From: Actinomycetota bacterium
GTDB taxonomy: Bacteria > Actinomycetota > Thermoleophilia > Solirubrobacterales > 70-9
Reading direction: 5' to 3'
Length of the DNA: 7,867 nucleotides
Assembly: GCA_018268695.1 (NCBI GenBank)
Contig: JAFDWD010000345.1
Location: 1-7,867 of the forward strand
Shown here: positions 1 through 4,857 of the stretch, piece after piece
How positions within the stretch are numbered: position 1 is the stretch's first letter
How the letters are laid out: each line of letters opens with the position of its first letter
Program-made: the position numbers and the translations under genes
The notes under the pieces: model-generated
Told to the model about the DNA's origin: nothing
Databases searched by the model: none
What the model saw: only the letters and a program-made list of their open reading frames with translations

Positions 1-107
1 GAGGCGGCCTTGCGCCAGATCTCGGCCGCGGGACCCTCGTAGCCGGAGGGCGCGCCGGCGCGCAGCAGTTCGTCGAGAAGCGTCGGAACGTCGTTCGAAG
101 TCGTCAT
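1..107 (-). CDS. Probable M42 family metallopeptidase, N-terminal fragment
   Basis: Only the first 35 codons lie in the window; the gene runs off the left edge on the minus strand. The ATG is the complement of 105-107. The peptide begins MTTSNDVPTLLDELLRAG and continues APSGYEGPAAEIWRKAA. The pattern 'LL-x-EL ... G/A-PSGYE' followed by a helix is typical of the N-terminus of M42 aminopeptidases (FrvX/endoglucanase-M type), cytosolic di-metal enzymes that trim peptides. The metal ligands and catalytic residues would lie beyond the window, so they cannot be checked. A related M20 peptidase is the main alternative. The start lies 38 nt after the LtrA stop on the same strand, so it could be read from the same transcript. 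I see no clear Shine-Dalgarno sequence before it. Confidence 0.62.
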   Translation of the reverse strand, partial: MTTSNDVPTLLDELLRAGAPSGYEGPAAEIWRKAA

Positions 108-145
108 AGACGGGGGAGTATGGCGGAGTCGCAATTTCCGGCCGT

Positions 146-1405
146 CTACTCCTCGCGCTCGGCGGCGACCAGCTCGGCCTCCGCCTCGGTCATCGTGTTG
201 CGGGCACGCAGCTCGTCGCGGCGCTCGTCGTAGCTGGTGTGCTCCCGCGCGACCAGCAGCGCCAGGAGCGTCGTCGCGATCGCCAGGGTTGCCAGGGCGG
301 GGATCTGGGTCGCGACCGGGACGAGGACCAGAAGCAGCGCCGCGCAGACCGGTTTGGTGTGGTTCCAGTCGCCTTTCTGCCGGTATCGGAAGGCGACCAG
401 GCCGAGCAGGTAGAGCGCCGGGCCGCCGCAGAGGCCGACCGCCGTCTCCCAGTGCAGGTGCTCGTTGGTGTGGGCGAGGACCTCCTCGAGCCCGAACGCG
501 GTCAGCACGATCCCGGCGACGAGGAACAGGTGCAGGTAGGTGTAGGAGTCGCGGGCGAGCGCGTTCTGGGCCTGGCCCGGCTCCGCCGCGGCGAGGCGTC
601 GCGCCGAGACCAGGGCGACGACGTCGAAGTAGACCCACCAGAGCGCCGCCGCGACGGCGACGCCGAGCACGGCGGCGACGCCGATCCCGAAGTCGAGGTG
701 CCCGGCGGCGCCGGTCCCGATCTCGACGATCGACTCGCCGAGGGCGATGATGATGATCAGCCCGTGGCGCTCGGCGAAGTGGCCGGGTACAAGCTGCCAC
801 CCCTCCTCGCCGAAGACGTAGGGCCCGCCGAAGTCGAGCGCCAGCGCCAGCACCCAGAGCGCCGCCTGCGGGATTCCGTCGAAGGCCGAGGCCGTGGCGA
901 GGATCGTCACCGCAATCGCGGTCGAGACGCCGAGGCCGATGGTCGAGCGGCGCAGGCCCGGGTTGTCGGCGCTGGCGATCGTGAACAGTGCGATATGGGC
1001 GACGCGGAAGATGCCGATCGAGAGGGCGAAGACCAGCGCCAGGTCGCCGAATGCCTCTGGGACGCTGATCGCGGCGATCAGCATCGCGGCCATCGCGGCG
1101 AAGAAGACGATGCGGACCGCCCCCGCCTCGGGGTCGATCACGCTGGTCAGCCAGGCGTAGGACGCCCAGGCCCACCAGAGCACGCCGAGGACCAGTAGCC
1201 CCTGCCCGAGGCCCGCCCAGGTCGGGTGATGGGCCATCAGCGAGGTGCACTCGGTGATCGCGAGGACGAAGACGAGGTCGAAGAAGAGCTCCAGCGGCGT
1301 GACCCGCTCGCCTTCGCGGTGGACGGCGTTCAGGTGCGGCGCGTGGGGGCGGCGGGGGCGGCGGCCTGAGCCGGCCGCGTCTGACGAGGACGAGGCGTCT
1401 GACAC
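146..1405 (-). CDS. LtrA family (low temperature requirement A) membrane protein
   Basis: A 419-residue, very hydrophobic protein with roughly eight to ten predicted membrane segments. It carries the N-terminal family signature VTPLELFFDLVFV at residues 35-47 and a second conserved block, HFAERHGLIIIIALGESIV, at 209-227. Both are hallmarks of the LtrA family, named from a Listeria gene needed for growth in the cold; its biochemical activity is not established. The N-terminal ~30 residues are Ser/Arg/Pro-rich. The last ~30 (from about 388) are charged and probably cytoplasmic. I chose the GTG start at 1405 because an AAGGA sits 8 nt upstream and the signature then begins at residue 35, normal for the family. 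Longer in-frame extensions merely shadow the neighbouring glycosyltransferase. The start lies inside the 3' end of that gene (76-nt overlap), suggesting translational coupling. Family assignment is confident; function is not. Confidence 0.88.
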   Translation of the reverse strand: MSDASSSSDAAGSGRRPRRPHAPHLNAVHREGERVTPLELFFDLVFVLAITECTSLMAHHPTWAGLGQGLLVLGVLWWAWASYAWLTSVIDPEAGAVRIVFFAAMAAMLIAAISVPEAFGDLALVFALSIGIFRVAHIALFTIASADNPGLRRSTIGLGVSTAIAVTILATASAFDGIPQAALWVLALALDFGGPYVFGEEGWQLVPGHFAERHGLIIIIALGESIVEIGTGAAGHLDFGIGVAAVLGVAVAAALWWVYFDVVALVSARRLAAAEPGQAQNALARDSYTYLHLFLVAGIVLTAFGLEEVLAHTNEHLHWETAVGLCGGPALYLLGLVAFRYRQKGDWNHTKPVCAALLLVLVPVATQIPALATLAIATTLLALLVAREHTSYDERRDELRARNTMTEAEAELVAAEREE

Positions 1406-2523
1406 GCGGCCAATCCTTGCAACTCCGGTCCGGGACGGCGGGCGACGTCGGTACGTGGGCCGAAGACCCAGAGGCGCAGGAGGAAGTAGCGGAGCAGGGT
1501 TGCGGCCAGGTTGGCGGCGACCAGCACCGCGACCTCGACCGCCCGTGAGGCGCCTGGGGCGAGCGCTTCGAGCGCCGCCAGCGCGCCCGTCGTCAGCCCC
1601 AGGCAGAGTCCGAACACGGCGAGGCCCTGGACGTGGTGGGTGAGGAGCCCGTCGCGGCCGCGCCGGCCGAAGGTGAAGCGGCGGTTCGCGGCGGTGTTGA
1701 AGACGGCGCTGAGCGCCAGCGCGGCGGCGTTCGCAGCGAGCGGCGGGGCCGCCGCGCGGAGAACCACGAACAGCAGCAGGTAGAGGAGCGTGCTCGCGAC
1801 GCCGACGAGGGCGAAGCGGCCGAGTTCGCCGCCGAGGCGGGCGATCCCGCGCAGGTCCTCGAGCGCGGTGCGGACGATGTCGACCCGCGAGTCGGGGTCG
1901 TCGACCCAGTCGACCGGCACCTCGTGGATGCGCAGGCCGGAGCGCTCGGCGAGGACGAGCAGCTCGGTGTCGAAGAACCAGGCCTGGTCCTCGACCCGGG
2001 GGAGGAGCGCCTTCACCACCTCGGCGCGCCCCGCCTTGAAGCCGCACTGGGCATCGGAGAAGCGGCTGCGCAGGGTCAGGTGGAGGAGGCGGTTGTAGGT
2101 GCGGGAGATGACCTCGCGCTTGGGTCCCCGGACGACCCGGGACCCGCGCGCCAGGCGCGTCCCGATCGCCAGGTCCGAATGCCCGGAGACGAGCGGCGCG
2201 ACGAGTGGGAGGAGGGCCTCGAGCCCGGTCGAGAGGTCGACGTCCATGTAGGCGAGGACGTCGGCGTCGCTGCGCGACCAGACCCGCCGGAGCGCCCGCC
2301 CGCGCCCCTTCTCGGAGAGGCGCAGGTAGTCGACCTGCTCCATCTCGGCGGCCAACCGCGCACCGATCTCAGGCGTGCGATCGACGCTCGCGTTGTCAGC
2401 GATCACGATGCGGAAGGACCACGGCAGCGACTCCGCGCAGAAGGAATGGAGGCGGCGTACGCTGTCCTCCAGCGCCGCCTCCTCGTTGTAGACGGGGATG
2501 GCGATCTCGACCAGTGATCTCAT
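1330..2523 (-). CDS. Bifunctional GT2 polyprenyl-phosphate glycosyltransferase / GtrA-like flippase
   Basis: A 397-residue two-domain protein. Residues 4-225 are a GT-A fold family 2 glycosyltransferase resembling dolichol-phosphate mannosyltransferase. The start is EIAIPVYNEE (6-15). DNASVDRT is at 43-50, and the metal/nucleotide-binding MDVDLSTG at 93-100 (D94, D96). Further conserved blocks are GTRLARGS (121-128) and SDAQCGFK (156-163). Residues 232-357 are a GtrA/GtcA-like domain with about four membrane helices, from RFALVGVASTLLYLLLF through FNTAANRRFTFG (275-286) to ATLLRYFLLRLWVFG. By family knowledge the first domain makes polyprenyl-phosphate-sugar from a nucleotide sugar, and the second helps expose it outside the membrane. 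The sugar cannot be told from sequence. The 40-residue Arg/Pro/Ala tail is not conserved-looking and overlaps the LtrA start. The gene is divergent from the response regulator. Its ATG lacks a strong Shine-Dalgarno sequence. Confidence 0.9.
   Translation of the reverse strand: MRSLVEIAIPVYNEEAALEDSVRRLHSFCAESLPWSFRIVIADNASVDRTPEIGARLAAEMEQVDYLRLSEKGRGRALRRVWSRSDADVLAYMDVDLSTGLEALLPLVAPLVSGHSDLAIGTRLARGSRVVRGPKREVISRTYNRLLHLTLRSRFSDAQCGFKAGRAEVVKALLPRVEDQAWFFDTELLVLAERSGLRIHEVPVDWVDDPDSRVDIVRTALEDLRGIARLGGELGRFALVGVASTLLYLLLFVVLRAAAPPLAANAAALALSAVFNTAANRRFTFGRRGRDGLLTHHVQGLAVFGLCLGLTTGALAALEALAPGASRAVEVAVLVAANLAATLLRYFLLRLWVFGPRTDVARRPGPELQGLAACQTPRPRQTRPAQAAAPAAPTRRT
1414..1418 (-). promoter_or_regulatory. 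Ribosome binding site that sets the LtrA GTG start
   Basis: On the minus strand this reads AAGGA, followed by 8 nt and then the GTG at 1405. It lies inside the tail of the upstream glycosyltransferase gene. It is the main reason for choosing GTG over a far-upstream ATG or a later internal start. Confidence 0.6.
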
Positions 2524-2567
2524 GCCGCCGAGCTTGCGCCGCGTCCGTGGGAGCGCCCTCGGCGCGG

Positions 2568-2585
2568 CCTCAGGATTTCCTGGGA
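2568..2585 (-). promoter_or_regulatory. Candidate response-regulator operator facing the GT2-GtrA gene
   Basis: Read on the minus strand this is TCCCAGGAAATCCTGAGG. It fits TCYCAGGA-N4-C-N2-AGG, shared with the sites before the response regulator and the GT39 gene. It matches the GT39 site at 13 of 18 positions. It ends 44 nt before the GT2-GtrA ATG and points toward that gene. It contains the palindrome CAGGA-TT-TCCTG. Assigning it to the adjacent response regulator is inference. Confidence 0.38.
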
Positions 2586-2602
2586 GGGTCGCCCGCGCCG
2601 CC

Positions 2603-2620
2603 TCTCAGGAATCTCACAGG
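2603..2620 (+). promoter_or_regulatory. Candidate autoregulatory operator upstream of the response regulator
   Basis: The sequence TCTCAGGAATCTCACAGG contains a direct repeat: TCTCA at 2603 and 2612, and AGGAA at 2607 and 2618. The repeat units are about one helical turn apart, as is usual for sites bound by OmpR/PhoB-family dimers. It matches the site before the GT39 gene at 14 of 18 positions and ends 21 nt before the response regulator ATG. Autoregulation is inferred from position and repeat geometry. Confidence 0.48.
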
Positions 2621-2641
2621 AAGTTCCGAGACGATGTGGGA

Positions 2642-3349
2642 ATGAACGCGGCAGCCACCAAGCCCGTCGGCAAGGTCCTCGTCGTCGACGACGAGCCGAA
2701 CATCGCCGACGTTCTCTCGATCGCCCTCCGCTACAACGACTACGAGGTGGAGACCGTGGGCGACGGGCAGGCCGCCCTGCAGGCGGTCGCCGACTTCCGC
2801 CCCGACCTCGTCCTCCTCGACGTGATGCTGCCCGACCTCGACGGGTTCGAGGTCGCCAGGCGGATGCGCGAGCGCGCCGACGACACGCCGATCCTCTTTC
2901 TCACCGCCCGCGACACGACCGAGGACAAGGTCCGCGGCCTCACCCTCGGCGGCGACGACTACGTCACCAAGCCGTTCTCCGTCGAGGAGCTGCTGGCCCG
3001 CATCGGCTCGGTCCTGCGCCGCTTCGGCAATGCCGGCGGCGGCGAGAGCGTCCTGCGCTTCGCCGACCTCGAGCTCGACGACGACACCCGCGAGGTCTTC
3101 CGCGACGGGACGCTCATCGACCTCACCGACACCGAGTACCGCCTGCTCCGCTACCTGATGTCGCACCCCCGGCGCGTGCTCACCCGCGCGCAGATCCTCG
3201 ACCACGTCTGGGACTACGACTTCGGCGGCGACGCCCGGGTCCTGGAGACCTACGTCAGCTACCTGCGCAAGAAGCTCGAGGCGCGGGGCCCGCGCCTGAT
3301 CCACACGGTGCGAGGGGTCGGCTATGCGCTCCGCATTCCGCCTGCCTGA
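2642..3349 (+). CDS. OmpR/PhoB-family DNA-binding response regulator
   Basis: A 235-residue transcription factor of normal length for the family. The receiver domain (11-127) has the acidic pair D16/D17, the phospho-acceptor D60 in LVLLDVMLPD, the switch residue T88 and the invariant K110 in YVTKPF. The C-terminal winged helix (about 136-232) includes LTDTEYRLLRYLM (161-173), the recognition-helix region LETYVSYLRKKLE (201-213) and the wing HTVRGVGYALR (221-231). It should be phosphorylated by the downstream kinase and bind tandem DNA repeats. ATG 2642 is preferred because KVLVVDDE then starts at residue 11. An in-frame GTG at 2636 would add two residues and is possible. A far-upstream ATG at 2498 would run back through the divergent promoter and into the GT2 gene, so it was rejected. 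The Shine-Dalgarno sequence is poor: AGGAA lies 19 nt upstream of the ATG. Its last 26 nt overlap the kinase gene. Confidence 0.95.
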   Translation: MNAAATKPVGKVLVVDDEPNIADVLSIALRYNDYEVETVGDGQAALQAVADFRPDLVLLDVMLPDLDGFEVARRMRERADDTPILFLTARDTTEDKVRGLTLGGDDYVTKPFSVEELLARIGSVLRRFGNAGGGESVLRFADLELDDDTREVFRDGTLIDLTDTEYRLLRYLMSHPRRVLTRAQILDHVWDYDFGGDARVLETYVSYLRKKLEARGPRLIHTVRGVGYALRIPPA

Positions 3350-4775
3350 CTGGTCGCTGCGGGTCCGCCTGCTGGTGGCGCTGATCGTCCTCGCGACGGT
3401 CGGCCTCGCGGTGGCCGACTTCGCCTCCTACCGGGCGCTCCACAACTACCTCTACGACCGGGTCGACCAGCAGCTCGAATCGGCGGTCTTCCCGATCTCG
3501 ATCGAACTGGCGCACGAGGCCGAACAGCCTTCCTCCGGCCTCGGACCGGGTCCGGGGGGCGGTCCCGGGCCCGGCTCGCAGCTGCCGCCGGGGACCTACG
3601 GACTGCTCCGCGCCGCCGACGGAGAAGTCATCGCCCAGACGACGCTCCGCTTCGGCGGCGAACGACTGCCGCGGCCCGCGATCCCGACCGACCTGACGGC
3701 GACCTCGCCGAGCTCGCTGTCCCCGACCACCGTCGGCGAGCGCGGCGGCGGCTCGGAAACGTTCCGCGCCGCGGCGGTGGAGACTCAAGGCAGCGGCGAA
3801 CTCGTCGTCGCGATCCCGCTCGGGGACACCAACGCGACCCTGAATCGCCTGGCCTTGATCGAGTTGGTCGTCAGCGCCGCGATCCTCGTCGCGCTCGGGC
3901 TCGCCGCCTGGTGGCTGGTCGGGGTCGGCTTGCGGCCGCTGCGGCGGATGGGCGAGGTGGCGGGGCAGATCGCCGACGGTGACCTCTCGCGCCGGGTCGA
4001 GCCGGACAACGACCGCACCGAGGTCGGCCGCCTGGGGCGGTCCCTGAACGCGATGCTGGCGCAGATCGAGAAGGCGTTCGCCGAACGGGCGGCGGGGGAG
4101 AGGCGGCTGCGGCGCTTCCTCGCCGATGCCTCGCACGAGCTGCGCACGCCGCTCGCGTCGATCCGCGGCTACTCGGAGCTCTACCGGATCGGCGCGGCGC
4201 GGGATCCGGCCGAGGTGGAGCGGGCGATGGACCGGATCGAGGCCGAGTCGGCGCGGATGGGCGGGCTGGTCGACGACCTGCTGACCCTGGCGCGCGTTGA
4301 CGAGGTGCGCGAGCCCGCCCGCGAACCGCTCGACCTGCGCGAGCTGCTGGAGGACGCCCGGGACGACGCGCGCGCCGCCGCCCCCGACCGCGAGATCTCC
4401 CTCGGCCCGACCGGTCCGGTCGCGATCGAGGGAGACGGTGACGCCCTCCGCCGCGTCTTCGCCAACCTGCTGCGCAACGCGATCGTCCACACCCCGGACG
4501 GCGCGCCGATCGAGATCTCCCTCGAGGCGACCGAGCGTCAGGCGACGATCACTGTCCGGGACCACGGCCCCGGCCTCCCGCCCGGCGACCCGAACGCCGT
4601 CTTCGAGCGCTTCTGGCGCGACTCCTCCTCCCGCGGCCGTGACGACGGCGGCGCCGGCCTCGGCCTGGCGATCGTCGCCGCGATCGTGAATGCGCACGGC
4701 GGCAGCGTCGAGGCCTCGAACGCCTCCGGCGGCGGCGCCGAATTCACCATCCGCCTCCCCCTGCGGTCGTCCTAA
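3324..4775 (+). CDS. HAMP-domain sensor histidine kinase, partner of the upstream response regulator
   Basis: A 483-residue membrane kinase. Helix 1 is about 13-34 and helix 2 about 176-200, leaving a ~140-residue extracytoplasmic sensor region (35-175). A HAMP domain follows (about 197-252, including GLRPLRRMGEVAGQIADGDL). The dimerisation/phospho-acceptor helix carries ASHELRTPL with H271. The ATPase domain has the N box NLLRNAIVHTPDG (381-393), G1 DHGPGLPPG (413-421), F box FERFWR (427-432) and G2 GGAGLGLAI (442-450). All catalytic elements are intact, so it should autophosphorylate and act on D60 of the regulator. The signal is unknown. The sensor region has a low-complexity Gly/Pro stretch (72-88) and no recognisable PAS or Cache motif. 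ATG 3324 is preferred: GAGGGG lies about 8 nt upstream. The start overlaps the regulator gene by 26 nt, typical of a translationally coupled pair. Confidence 0.95.
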   Translation: MRSAFRLPDWSLRVRLLVALIVLATVGLAVADFASYRALHNYLYDRVDQQLESAVFPISIELAHEAEQPSSGLGPGPGGGPGPGSQLPPGTYGLLRAADGEVIAQTTLRFGGERLPRPAIPTDLTATSPSSLSPTTVGERGGGSETFRAAAVETQGSGELVVAIPLGDTNATLNRLALIELVVSAAILVALGLAAWWLVGVGLRPLRRMGEVAGQIADGDLSRRVEPDNDRTEVGRLGRSLNAMLAQIEKAFAERAAGERRLRRFLADASHELRTPLASIRGYSELYRIGAARDPAEVERAMDRIEAESARMGGLVDDLLTLARVDEVREPAREPLDLRELLEDARDDARAAAPDREISLGPTGPVAIEGDGDALRRVFANLLRNAIVHTPDGAPIEISLEATERQATITVRDHGPGLPPGDPNAVFERFWRDSSSRGRDDGGAGLGLAIVAAIVNAHGGSVEASNASGGGAEFTIRLPLRSS

Positions 4776-4805
4776 GGCCCGTCCAGCGGGCCAAAGGACG
4801 ACCGC
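4763..4805 (+). terminator. Strong hairpin at the kinase stop codon, possible terminator or attenuator
   Basis: An outer stem of 11 perfect base pairs is formed by GCGGTCGTCCT (4763-4773) and AGGACGACCGC (4795-4805). An AA/AA internal mismatch follows, then a 6-bp inner stem GGCCCG (4776-4781)/CGGGCC (4787-4792) closing on a 5-nt loop. The kinase TAA (4773-4775) lies inside it. There is no T-tract downstream, so it is not a textbook intrinsic terminator. In GC-rich actinobacteria, hairpins without a T-tract are often proposed to end transcription. Its place before the GT39 operator-like motif fits separation of the two-component unit from the GT39 unit. Confidence 0.55.
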
Positions 4806-4818
4806 ACTCCCAGCGGCG

Positions 4819-4836
4819 TCCCAGGATTCTCCGAGG
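4819..4836 (+). promoter_or_regulatory. Candidate response-regulator operator upstream of the GT39 gene
   Basis: The sequence TCCCAGGATTCTCCGAGG matches the site before the response regulator at 14 of 18 positions. It also ends exactly 21 nt before its start codon. Similarity continues just before both ATGs: ACGGTGATGGC here and ACGATGTGGGA before the regulator. It lies in the 82-nt gap between kinase and GT39, just after the hairpin. Control by the neighbouring regulator is inferred. Confidence 0.48.
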
Positions 4837-4857
4837 TTCGGGGGCCACGGTGATGGC

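Larger units (their letters stand above)
2524..2641. promoter_or_regulatory. Divergent intergenic control region between GT2-GtrA and the response regulator
   Basis: These 118 bases separate two genes transcribed away from each other, so they must hold promoters for both. No convincing -35/-10 pair could be read by eye, which is common in very GC-rich genomes. The region contains two oppositely oriented copies of an 18-bp motif, described separately. It also has two small palindromes: CAGGA-TT-TCCTG at 2571-2582 and GGAA-G-TTCC at 2619-2627. It is less GC-rich near 2571-2580 and 2603-2627 than the flanking genes. Confidence 0.6.

Noticed and set aside
1406..2047. Longer N-terminus for LtrA running to 2047
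   Set aside because: It is an out-of-frame shadow of the GT2-GtrA gene, rich in Arg/Pro. The LtrA signature begins only after the GTG at 1405, which has a good ribosome binding site.
2634..2645. Three-codon leader ORF (ATG TGG GAA TGA) overlapping the response regulator ATG
   Set aside because: Its TGA overlaps the regulator ATG, which could couple translation, but it is too short to distinguish from chance and has no clear ribosome binding site.
3541..3590. GC-only palindromes in the kinase sensor region
   Set aside because: They follow from Gly/Pro codons (GGN/CCN are complementary) in the GPGPGGG segment and need no separate explanation.
4690..4857. Longer N-terminus for the GT39 protein starting at ATG 4690
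   Set aside because: These 56 codons lie over the end of the kinase gene, the hairpin and the operator-like motif. The peptide is Arg/Pro/Ala low complexity with no family similarity.
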